A stretch of 64,000 nt of DNA, from the NCBI RefSeq assembly GCF_022201045.2, contig NC_068558.1, forward strand, positions 51,873,501 through 51,937,500, read 5' to 3'. The number at the start of each line of letters is the position of its first letter. The first letter of the stretch is position 1. The translations under genes were made by a program, and so were the position numbers. This document shows positions 36,615 through 49,015 of this stretch, in pieces. The DNA is from Citrus sinensis. Its lineage: Eukaryota; Streptophyta; Magnoliopsida; Sapindales; Rutaceae. The notes beneath the pieces were generated by a model, which did no database searches, had not been told where the DNA came from, and saw only the letters and a list, made by a program, of their open reading frames with translations.

Positions 36615-38256
36615 AATAGCTGTTCCAAAAGCTAAAAAATGGGCTTGTAGCGGCAAGATGCATGCTATCGTGTGGGCGCGTTCTCCTTTGATCTCATAAC
36701 TAAATGGTGCTTTGTACATGATATGGTTCCTACTTCCTTTTATAAAACTCATCTCAAAGCCATGCTTGTGCATTTTCCACTTGATTCTTCTAGGAAAGTG
36801 TTGATTTTCGCAAGTTTTCTGTATCCGGAAAAAAGGGGATTATTGAGTTTGTAAGGTTGAGACTAGTGTGTAGAATGATTTGTTGCTTTCATGTGCGGAC
36901 GGCTCCCAACTCCGTGGTTCTTGTGGAAAATTATTTCCCTTGGCATGATAACCTCAAATAATGTAGGCAGGCCCAGTAAGTAAGGTGAACGGCCTTTTTG
37001 GTTCAAATTTCACCACTTGTAAAAGAATGCAAGTTCAGATGAATTTTATTACTCCATGTCATTCCAGGTTCACAATGCCAAGTTTCCTGTTTCCCCACTC
37101 AATGTTGCTTGATTTGATTTATGAAAAGTGTATTTTCTATGATGCTGGTTAGAGTTTTAGCGCATCAGGTGCGTTTTTTTTTTTTTTTTTGGGCGTGGGG
37201 CGGGGTGGGAGGCGCTGAGGTGGTTAAGATACAATCACATGCAACCCAAGAATTGTATCTGATAACATCAAATAAGTCTTCCAGTTCTTGAATGCCAACT
37301 TGCACGTCTAATCTTTTATAAATATTACGTTTCAAAATCTTTATAAAAATAATACGAATCTAATAAGGTATCGCAAATAGCAAAATCTAGTAGGGTCTAA
37401 TAGGACGTGTTGAAATAGATTTGATGATTTTACATTTCACTTAATAATAACTTGTCTAATTAAGGTAGAATCTATTTTTTTTTTGTCAAAAATATGAGAA
37501 TTTATATTTGTTTTGTTTTGTTTTATTAAATATCCAAATATAAGTGACATTTTTTATTTTTATAAATAAAAAACATTTTAAACATGATTATTTAACATTT
37601 ACATCTTTATAAATCAAAGAAAAAAAATTAAATTTTATAGTTGAGAAAATAAGTATGTTTTATAAAAATATTATTAGAATATAATAATTATTTCTCACTT
37701 AAACCTTTTCCCATTAATAGAAAAATCAGGTGTAAATATCTGAAAATCAAAATAAAAGTTACCAAAAACAAACAAGTAAATTTTTAAAAAAATTAATAAA
37801 ATTTCAAATTTCATACATTTCACAAATAAGCCTTAAATTCTCTTCACTGGTTTGTAATTCAGCCATATTAAAAATAACTTTGTCTATTTTGTTCCCAGTA
37901 ACCTAAAACACTGCCTCAAAACACTCATTAACCCATCCAAGACAGAACTAGTTCAATCAATCAATACATTTTGACAACCTGATAAAAGATGTCATCAACA
38001 AAAACATAAAAAGTGCAACCATCATGTGCTAACCATTAACAAACTCAATTCATAATACAGTCAACAAAAAAGCTTAAATATTGTATATGGCAACCACAAG
38101 AATAAAAGCAGCCAACATAACCAGGATTGGTCTCAATTTAACTCAATACTTCATAACAGTTCACCAACAAGGAGTAACCATAAATAAGGAAATAGGGATA
38201 GGGATAGGGATAAGTCTAACTGCAGGAACAATTAGGCTCCTCAACCAAACATTAGT
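36615..38256. other. Spacer between convergent ELMO and NDPK genes
   Basis: 3' UTRs at both ends, a poly-T/G-rich tract at about 37170-37210 and AT-rich DNA between. No gene is seen. Confidence 0.6.
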
Positions 38257-39252
38257 TTACTCATAGATCCAAGGGTGAAGGCTGCTCTGCCAGTTAATAG
38301 GGCCATCAGGGAACCACAAGGCGATTTCTTTCTGGGCACTCTCAACTGAGTCACTTCCATGGATAATATTCCTGCAAAGAGAATACTCAGGACATAAAAT
38401 ATTTTAACATCCAAATGCTAAGCTCATTGATAATTTAACTTGCTTCGAATTAATCAATAACCACAAATGAAAGAAGCGCTAATTTAATAAATAACCTGCC
38501 CGTCACGATAGCCAAATCACCACGGATGGTTCCAGGAGCAGACTGCGCAGGGTTGGTGGCTCCAATAATAGTGCGGCCAGTCTTAACAACACCTTCACCC
38601 TCCCAAATCATAGCAACAACAGGACCAGAGGTAATGTACTCAATCAGAGAACCAAAGAAAGGCTTCGATGACAAATCCTCATAGTGCTTCTCAGCAAAAG
38701 GGCGGTCCACAGTCATAAGCTTCAAACCTTTATTCAAATAAACACATAATAAATTCAGCAATAAGAGAAACAGAGCCAATAAGAGATGATTCAGTTTCAG
38801 CAAATTAGGTCTGAATTATATATAAACAATTCAGCAAAGTGTGGCTGAGAAAAATTGGCACGTTGAATGTTTCAATACAATAATTTGGATCAATACCAAA
38901 ACAATATAACATTCACATAAAATAGAGATTGGAAATTACCCTTCAAAGAGAAACCCTTCTTCTCAAATCTGATGATGATTTCACCAACCTAAAACATATA
39001 AATCAATTCAGAAAAATAAACAATAAATCTAAATCAAATAAAAGGATAGTCCAAAATGAAACTCAATTTAGATACAACAATAAGTTATTTCAGTTTAATA
39101 ACAAACGACCCCCCCCCCCCCAACCCACCCAAGCAAAAAAAAAAAAAACACACACACACGAACAAATGAAAAATAAGAGAGAGTAAAAGTTGGAAACGTA
39201 CAAGGCCTCTTTGGACCCCATCGGGCTTGATCATGATGAAAGTTTGTTCCAT
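38257..39252 (-). CDS. NDPK1: Nucleoside diphosphate kinase 1 (cytosolic type)
   Basis: Transfers the gamma-phosphate from ATP to other nucleoside diphosphates. Seen: four minus-strand exons, 39202-39252, 38940-38988, 38496-38727 and 38257-38371, giving 148 residues, exactly the usual length of plant type I enzymes. The N-terminus [17 protein letters not shown] has no transit peptide, which points to the cytosol. The catalytic histidine is His115 in NIIHGSDS, with the conserved [15 protein letters not shown] loop before it and the terminal HPWIYE motif. All active-site residues are intact. Intron 1 contains poly-C and poly-A runs (39109-39150). A TATA-like sequence lies about 100 bases upstream of the ATG. 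Confidence 0.97.
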
Positions 39253-39344
39253 TTCTTTGAGATTCAGAGAAACCAACTTGTTTTGAGAATTGAGTGAAAT
39301 AGCACAGCACACATGCGAGAGAATGAGCTTGCCGTTTTGCAAGT

Positions 39345-39355
39345 GAGTATATATG
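39345..39355 (-). promoter_or_regulatory. Putative TATA box of NDPK1
   Basis: The minus strand reads ACATATATACTC about 95-105 bases upstream of the ATG at 39252. Position fits a core promoter. Confidence 0.4.
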
Positions 39356-42300
39356 TAAAGAAACGCTGAATCGTAACCCTAATCACTAATCACTAACGAA
39401 TATTCGCCTTTGTAGCGTCGGTATTTTTGCACGAGCCCACACACACGTGCCTCCCACCTTAAGTTATTACTTTGTATTTTCAAACTTTTTGCCTTGACAA
39501 TTAAATGAGGCTTTGTCCACCATCCCGAAAGCATCGTAATCGGTCGGGAATTTCGTGGGAATACTAATATTGGTACGTATATGTACTTGGTAGAGCGTAT
39601 TTTAATTATCGACTTTTTTATTTGTGGTGGGTTTGAAAACAGATGCGGATCGGAGATTTTCTGATAAAAATAAAAGATACTCGCCTCCTCCTCCTCGTAT
39701 CCCCTCTCTATCTCTTTTTATTTTTTAACATCTACATACATTAGAAAAAAAAAATCTTAATTATTTAATTCTAGATAGACATGCAGTATTTCATTCTAAA
39801 ATATTTTACAAAATTACTTTTAATTTTAGGTAAATATTAATTATAATTTGATGATTATTAAGTTCAACTTTAACTAATTCATGATTAAATATTAAGATCG
39901 AAAACAAAAGTTTCTCTTTTGACATTTCTTTATCCATCATTCGCTCCTTTTAGATAATTCTGATTTTAAACATTATTCTGTCTATATTTATTTTTACTAT
40001 GACCATTTAGTATGGTCTATTAAATGTCAAGTCTATTAAAGTAGTACAATATCATATTGGATAGTTGTTTGGATTGCTAAGCTGCAAAATGCTAATAATT
40101 ATGCTTTAGGATTTTAATTATTTACTTTATTATTTATTGATTTAGCTATTAATTTTCACTTTTTAAACATTTACAAAAATTAAATAGTCAATATCAAAAT
40201 AGGTTTTGGGTATGAGTATTAGTATTTTATACCCATATCCGACCGGCCCAATCAATGGGTATGAAAAATTATATTTATACCTATTCTTTCTATATATATA
40301 TATAGAAAATAGAGATAAAATTAGACTCGATATTTGACTCTATTATAATGAGTTCTCATAACCTTATATTCATGGGGGTATTTGGCCGTCCCTAATTTAC
40401 CTATGAATAAATATGTTCGTTTAATTTAGTTTAGTTTAATTATCTTTTAATGTTTACCTTTTAAATACAAAACAAAACATAAAAAATTATGTTCGAGTTT
40501 ATTCATTCAACTTTAATATACTAACGTTTGTGATCATTTTGAATTAACCTTGTACTCAAATTAATTTGAGTGAAAATGTAATCCATTCAAACTAGATTCA
40601 GGAGTGAGGTGCTCGCAAGAGCCGAGGCACTTGCAAGAATAATCCAATTTAAGCCCATATAAGGGCTGCAGCTAGGACCACGATAGGCCGCTAAATGGGC
40701 TCAGAAACTTAAAATAGCTTCAATTGTAGGCCTAAAAGCAATGGACAAATTAAGGGTTGGGCCACAACATTTGTGGGCTTAGCTCGTGTTTGCATTCTCA
40801 TCCGGTATGCATAATGAATCTGATGGGAGCGCAGGGGAATTCGGAGAGTAGAACTAATATAATCTGCTACACTGATCGATGACACTCAAACAAGAAAAGC
40901 TAACTAGATTATAACGTTTGACAACTAATTCTAAATTTTTTTATTACCATACATATATAGTTGCCGTAATTGTATACATATGAACAGATGATCAGAGATT
41001 CGGAGTATTGGATTCAAGCCTAAAAACAAACAACCCTTAAATTAATGTCTTTGATGACTGATAAAATAAGAGACGTTGAAGCCACAGGAGCCTTTTTTTT
41101 CTTTCTTTTTTTTAAGGAAATTATTTATTGATATATTGTGAGTGTATATATGTAAAAAAAAATTTATGTGAAATTTAGACATTCAAACAAAGGTATTGTT
41201 AAAAGAAAATATTTCCATAACCATACGAGTGCTATGATGTCATATATTTATGATCAAAGAGTTGGTGGGGATTGTTTTTTTTTTTTTTCTTTTTTTTTTC
41301 TTTTTTCATCATTTATAGTTGGTAAGGATTGTTAAGTCTTACCTGAAGTAACAAATCCTTCAAATTTGAAACCCAAATTGAAGAAACGAAACAGTAAACA
41401 GAATGGACAAGCTTGGAGACATGGTGGGACCAATCAAATATATGATGTATCACTCTATCATGATGATTTTTGCAAGACTTTTGAAGTTGATTGGAAATGC
41501 CATGATTGTTGCATGGAATTCTGCATATGTTGCCTTCGTCTACCTCTCTTATTGCTTCAAATTGTAATTTTATTTGGAGATTTATTTATTACACGTTTGA
41601 ACTTTGCATTCTTTGATATCATGGAGTTGTCGGAATTGCAAGTTAACTCATCTCATTGCACAAGTGTGAAACGATTGTTTGGTTGTTTTTTTCTGTTGCT
41701 TTGTGTTTTCGGAATCACCAGTGATATCACTATTCTCTCTAACTTTCTTTAGCTAGCTAGGGTTCCATGGACTTCCTCACGGTCATGGATAGCTCTCTCC
41801 TTCATGCACATACGGACCATGTGCACGTACCAATGAATATTTACACATACATAATAAGTTTCAAATTATAATTAAATTAGGGTTTTGCACAAGTATGTAG
41901 TCAGAAATTTTGTTTAGTTTGGGCATGTCCAAAAATATATTATAATTTTAAAAATTCATAGAACAATAAATACTGCAATCACTATAATATTTATTCTTCT
42001 CAACAAGTGTTCATGTTTTTGAAATGATGTATGATAGTTTTATTATCAATGCGTGCTTAGGATAGCATATTGGTGATGGCAACATAATGGCAGAAACAAT
42101 GGGTTAGTATCCAATGAGATTAGGTGATGTACCTAGGGTTTAATTTTATTACTTTTTGGTTTTTAGCGTATGCTTATATATGTTAGTTATTTTTCAGTAT
42201 TGTGAAAAAAAAAATTAAAAAGAAGAAAACGTCATTTTTCCGTATAATTTATGTTTGTCATTTGTTATTTATTAAGGGTAGGTAACACATTTTGTAAAAT

Positions 42301-45300
42301 CAAAACATCAAATTAAACTCTAAAGAATTGGGCTTTTTTGAAAACATTTGTTAAAAACACTTCAAAATCAATTGGAAAATTTTCATAATTTCATTACTTA
42401 GATGGGGTATTTTACAAAATTCAAAGAAAATAAGTTTTTTTTTTAATTTTTTTTGGGGAAATCATACGTTGAAATTTTCCAAAAGCCAACTGGGTCCATG
42501 CCTCACCTGGCCCCTATACTTGATCCGCCCATGATTTTGAACAATTCACATTCATTCATCAATACTTGTCACGCATTTTAATGCTACCATTGATCTCTTA
42601 CGTAGGAAGAGCTGATAAGGTGACAACCCACATGGCCGATCTCCTGAAGCGAGCTGTAGGTCGGTCCTATTACACAACTCCCTTTGCCAGGTTGGCGATT
42701 TTGTAACATATAATATTAGAGTCAATAATTCGTTTCGAATTTTATCTGTTTTATATTTTATCATTGTCTCTTATACAATAACTGGATCCTCTTAAACTTT
42801 TGGGGTGTAACAATTTCTCTATCAACAATTGTGCTACAGAGACTAGAGGCTTTATTTTATTTATGATACGGTGCTGATGAAATTGATGATGAAGATGGGA
42901 GTATTTTAAAACACGAATTGTTTTCTGTTATTTTATTAATTATATTTTTCTTTCTTTATTTTTCTTTTTTTTTTTTTTGGATTGCAAAATGAAACAGTTA
43001 AATGTCTTTATTTTAATACTAATAATAATAATAATCATTATTATTATTATTAAAAAAAAAAGAAAGAGATTAAGATCAAATTTTCAGTTGATGCTAGCAA
43101 TGATATATAAAGAGTCATATCCGTCAGTTGCGCTGACAAGCCTGCAATCATTCATATATGCAGTGGCCATCAATAAATAGAAATGGCATCCAATCTGCAG
43201 GTTTCCTCCAAGAGCTAGCTATCGTACTTACATCCGGGCGATTCACGTGGGCTCTAATTATAATAACTTGGAGAAAAAATGATAACTAATTTTTATCAGT
43301 CTTATTATATTAACCTTCCATTCAGTATCAAAAAGTAATCAAATTTTAAAGGGGAAAAAAAAAAAAAAAAAGGTTATCAAAATTTTCTGTGCTTCATTGT
43401 TCTCGCTGGCTTTCCGAGAGGTACATAAAAGACAGAAGCTTAATTAATTATTGGCAGAATATTTTCTCCTCCTCGTTGTCGTGTACACATCAAACCCAAT
43501 TATTATTATTATTATTATTATTAATTATATCTATGAATGCACGGGTTAAGATAAAATTAATTTGTAAACTTTAAGATTGGAATAAATTTGATGATATTTT
43601 GGGGACAGGGCTTGACGACCATTGACCATTTGTAAGGCACACGCGTGTTTGTTTGAGATTTGATGATGACCAGGAGGGCCGGCCGGCCGGCCGGCAAGAA
43701 TATTCTTTCGATTTATAATGATGAAGTTGCAACTGCAACTGTGCATGGGGCAACTTCTGGTTAATGAATTTCAAGCCGTTAATTATGACTTATGAAATAT
43801 TTTTTGAGCGGGAGCGAGGTTCGATCCCCAACTTGTTAATTGCTACAGTTACTTTTTAAGTGTCCAGCTTTTGTTAGAGTTTCTAATTACCACGTTAACC
43901 TACAAGCTTAATTAATGAGCTTATTATAGTGGTTAAAGGCCTAATTCTAAACAGCGATATTTAGACTTTGCTGGACGACACAATTCAATCACCGAGTTAA
44001 TAATAACAAGAAGCTACCTTTTAAGTATAGTCCATATTACTCAGTATCTCTTGACTTAATTTTGAAGAAATTAAAGATCTTGAAAAGAAATTAGAGGGAG
44101 ACAAGCGTATATACACATAATCTTCATATATATCTTTTGTTATATATTCTACCTTTTGCAGCTTCTTTATCCATCAGCCAGCCGCATGTTCCTCCTAAGA
44201 GATTAGAAAGAGACGTAAAAAGAGAAAAAGGGTTGGCCGACCAACGAATACGTTAATACTTTCAAATCCTTCGCATCAAACAGTTCGTGAAAACGATGGC
44301 TTCAATTCTTCGAACGACCGACTTTAATTAACAAGTACATAATTAATGCTCATAACCTTTTTTTTTTTTTTTAATTACCACTTATAATTTTTCCTAGATC
44401 TATTAAATTTTCTAGTGGTGGCCATCATCATCATCCCCCAATTCCTATCACTCTGACTTCGAGATCTTCAAATGGGTAATATTATGGCAAAATTCAGCAA
44501 ATTTATTTTTAAGTTTACCAATCTTTCTTTCATTTTCATTGTTAATTCTTCGAAATTGTTTCTTGAATTTTCTTTAAACACGCTCTTTTTAAAAATCCAA
44601 CACTTATCGTCATATGCTCAGCGTTGCCAACAATATGTTGGATATAGCCACATAGGGCTCTTCTTCTTAAGCCCTGATTAGTGCATCTTTTCAAGTATAA
44701 CTTTTATTAATAGAGTTTTTACAAAAAAAAAAAAAAAAAATTAGTTGTTTGGTTATCAATAAAAACTTTTATTAAAAATTTATGAAATTACTTTAATAGA
44801 ATTTTTTTAAGTTATATTATAAAAAAATAAAATAATATTGTCAAATAAGTAGAGGATATTTTAATATTTAAAAAAATATTTTCAACCTCAACTCCCCAAA
44901 GCTCAAAATTTGAGTTTTTGCTAGTAAAGGCAAAATAAGTTATTTAAGCTTTAAAAGCTCTATTAGAAAAACAACTAAACAACAACAAAAATTATGATAA
45001 AAACTTATGGGATTAAATAAGTGCTTATGACCATTAAATAAGTCATATCAAATATATACTTAGTAATAATTCTATAAGTTTTTTCCCTTCTATATTAAAT
45101 CTATGAGAAGATTAGAAGAATGTGAAGATTTTTTTCCTTTTTCCTTTTTCATTTTTTTCCGCATATAGTAGAACATGAATATTAAAATAGAGAGTAAATC
45201 TTAAAATAAATAAAATAATGTGTGTGTGTGTGTATTATAATATAGTACCACATGTCAGTTATAGGCTGGCTAGAAGCACTCAAAATTTTTTCTTGTTCGT

Positions 45301-45853
45301 TATAATATATTTAAATTTTTAACATCTTGCATGTCACATTTGTTTGAATTTTATGTTTTGTTTTTAAAATATTAGATTCAATAGTTACAAAAATAATGAC
45401 ATAGGTATTTTGATAAAATTTTAAAATATTTGGACGAATTGAATAATTAATTCAAACTATAAGGAAAAAAGATTTATTTTACCTTTGCAATCCAATAAAA
45501 AGGGTATATAACAGGTTAGGTCAAAATTGAAATCTTTGAACTTTTGGATTTATCATCGGTAAAGAAATTGAATTATTGTCCTTATACTAAGATTTATGCT
45601 AACAAATTCAAACGTGACCTTAAAAATTGTGATATGAAACAAAAGAAAACATGAAAGTTGAGATCTGATAAAGTTGATAAATATGAGTCGGCTATGTAGC
45701 AGTAGCAAGTTGAAATTGTCCGTGCGCTGGACCAAAAAGTCAAGCCAAGTAATCTAAAGGTATGTTTTCAGCTTCAGCATAACTTTGAAAATATATCACC
45801 TTAATGATAAAGCTAGGGTTTCGTTACGAAACAGACATTCTGGTAAAAATTTG

Positions 45854-45890
<37 letters not shown>

Positions 45891-48776
45891 GATTACTGAG
45901 GGGCAGAGATAATTTTTCGGTTCAAATGTTGTTGTTGTGGGGGAAGTTGTGGATGTCTTTTCATGGTGAGAGATAAAGGAATAAAGGCAGAAAAGAACTG
46001 TGGATGAAGTTACAAGTGAGAGTAAGTGGAAGGCTGGGGAGGATAGCAGAGAAAAATATAATTATGTGGGACTGGGGCGATAGCTAGTGTTATCATTGAA
46101 TTCTTTTTTTTTTTTCTTTTCTGCAGAAAAAAAGCGTGGCCCAATTGACAAGTTCATTATTATTCATTTGTGTATTATATTGGAATTTGATTTGGCACCA
46201 TTTCTTTTTCTATCTTTCAACCGCCTTCGACACTTTGACATGGATGGAAGGTTTGATGTTTCCTACTACTCATTGCCCTCAAGACTCTCGACTCTCGACT
46301 CTCTCTCTCTCTATTCTTCCTCTTTTTTTTTTTTTACTTTATTCACTAATTTTTGTTGTTGCTGTACTAATTATGGATTTTTTTTATAATATCAATTTGA
46401 TTACAAGACGGAGTAAATACATTAATAGAATCCTACAACTCAAATAAATAACATATTTCAATTCTCACTTTTCATTGTAAATTCAACCTATTTTCAAATT
46501 CGACTCGTTCATATTCCTACTTATTTCAATTTTAAGTTAATAAAAACACCCTACACACACATGTATAGACATATATTCTCGGGCATGGATGTCCTTTTTT
46601 TTTCATGCGAACATGTTATTAAGCCAAAGGGTTTGATATAGTCGGTGCTTAATTCACTATAAAACCTTATAGTTTAATATATTGTTTTATATCGTGTCCA
46701 CATAAGAAAAAAAAATGAGGGCAACTAAACTTGAGAAGTACTATATATATACACACACACAAAAATCCATACACCTCTTCTTTCTCAAGAAGAGGTCAGC
46801 CTAATTGGACTATCATAAGATCATTTGAGGATAATTCTATGATTCTTTATATAAAGTATTTTCCAAATTTATAGTGAGAAAGATACGACTAGTGTGTGGG
46901 GGTTAGATTTGGATTCAGTGTTGAGCTGATTTGTGCTTAATTTTTCATAATTTCTATCATATGTGCATGTATAGTAAAATACAATCAAGATTTAATGAGT
47001 TTTATATTCTTATTTAATAACTATCAATTATATCTTTTTAAAAGATTAACGAAAAGAACAGTTCAACAATGAATCCAAATCCGCGTAATGTGACTGTAGT
47101 ATAATTCTATAATTCTTTAGCTAAGATTGATCGTAATTATCTCCACATTCTCCCACACGTTCTAAGAAAATTCTATGAATAATGCTTGGTTAAATTAATC
47201 CAAAAAAAAGTTATTAACCATTCACTTTGAGTAAAGAGGATAGCCAACTGCTCGCACATTACGGGAAATTAGTTTCAGCACAGAATGCGCTAATATTTTT
47301 ATCGAACAAACTGATGATCAATTACTTAATTCATTTCATTACGGAATTATTTTTTTTAATGGTAATATTAAAATTAGTTTTAATCTATATCTCTTTTAAG
47401 ATTTAAATTTAAATGATCAATTAATTACTAAAAACAACTCGATCTGGACACTCCAACTAAGTTAATTGTGTAACTCATTTCACTAATTGTGAAAAACGAA
47501 AAAAAAAAAAAAACATATTGACGGTGGCTTTCATTAGATGGCGAAAGACAAAAAGGAAAGGATTAAGGAGCTCTATATAATTTTGTACTCTTTATTATCC
47601 AAGATTTACAGCTTTCGCTGTTCTAAAAGTTTGATCTACTGTGAAACTCGATTATCCAAGATTTTGAATCACTGGCATTGTCAGGAATATGTATGTCATC
47701 ATCAGGATGTTCTAGTGCAATTATATAAGATTAATTTCGCGATGTGATCAACTTACATTATATCTAATATAAAAATTAAACTCAATAACTCATGGTATAC
47801 ATTGATAATCAATCAATACGTAGCTTACATCCAAGGTAAAATTTATACGCAATAATTTAGGACATATTAACAATCAAACGACATTTTTAAGTTTTTGGGG
47901 ACTATCTTTGAGTTGATGTATAAGGTACAAAATTTAAAAATCATTTGGATTATGAATTGTGTGAAAATGTATCAAGGGCTAACAATGAATTAATGTTTGT
48001 CATCGTTAATGATGGCGCAAATTGCGTGTTAATAAATTTGACATTTATGGGAAATGGAGTACTCTCGTCTAATTAGATTAGGAAAACATGGAAATACAAT
48101 TGCCAAACGTGTTGATTTTGTTGAAAATCATAAAAATGCAATTCACTATATATTAAAGCACATCATGAAAGTTCAATAACTATCATGATTGGTAGATTTT
48201 AAAATAAATATGTATATAGTATATAGATAACATTTTATTAGGCAATGGATCTCATAAATTTTGAGTGACGTCCTATACATATAAAATTTTGCTATATGCG
48301 TATAATAATAATAATAATTTCTTCATATATTGGTACTTTTGCACACAACCACATATTTCGCAGTGATAGTAGTAAATTCGTAGAAGAGCCATTGGGCCAA
48401 ATAGTAAATAGCTGACTTCCTTGTAATGGATGGCAGCTAGTGGAAAATCACTCGGGCAGGCTCTTGGGTCATATATTAGTAGCATTGTAATTGCAAATTA
48501 AAAAATAAAAAAAAGGGAAAAAAAATCTGAAGAGGAAAGAGTCGAGAGCCGCCATATCTCTAGACAAATACTGTATCCTTCTGTACCGTATAGGAAGAAG
48601 TAGAAGCCTCTGAGATGAGGAAGGAATAATAAATAAATTAATTGATTAATTCCCAGGAAGGTTTCCATTCAGTCTGATGATGCTACTAATTGCTTGACCA
48701 TTAGTCCCGTTCCGCGTGTGAAAGTAAAACACAGCAACGACTATAAGTTACGCGCACAACGCATATAATATATACA
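39356..48776. other. Large gene-poor intergenic region
   Basis: About 9.4 kb, mostly AT-rich. Contains a 128-codon ORF at 41366-41752 (see findings), a GGCC palindromic run at 43677-43695, (ATT)n near 43500-43522 and (GA)n at 45856-45885. Several poly-T runs, a CT-rich tract at about 46285-46315 and (ATA)n at about 48300-48318 also occur. No domain-bearing gene, tRNA or complete transposon was found. The last few hundred bases are probably the promoter of the WRKY gene. Confidence 0.55.
45856..45885. repeat. (GA)n microsatellite
   Basis: About 15 GA units. Confidence 0.9.
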
Positions 48777-48785
48777 TATATATAA
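48777..48785 (+). promoter_or_regulatory. Putative TATA box of the WRKY12-like gene
   Basis: TATATAAAT about 230 bases before the ATG at 49016, which implies a leader of roughly 200 nt. It is one of several TA-rich stretches here, so the assignment is tentative. Confidence 0.35.
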
Positions 48786-49015
48786 ATGTCGACGCCAACC
48801 AACAGTATTTAATTTCTTACAGAGCTCGAATCTGGAATATATGCATCCGTATGCATATATTGTTGTACGGATCGGATCATCATCGACGACGACTCCACTG
48901 TCCAGTTGCAAGTGTAGCAAGAAAAAAAAAATAGAAATCAAACACAACAGCTAGCAGCTAGCAAACTTATTAAATTTCGGTGTTAGCTTAGCCTTAGCCT
49001 TTGCTAGGGTTTTTA

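Noticed and set aside
43795-43870. tRNA-like B-box (GGTTCGATCCC) suggesting a tRNA or SINE.
   Set aside because: No acceptor stem, anticodon arm or A-box at the right distance, and no poly-A tail or target duplication.
46087-46447. Overlapping ORFs of 100 and 103 codons.
   Set aside because: Driven by poly-T and CT runs (Phe/Ser/Leu-rich), with no domain and no splice context.
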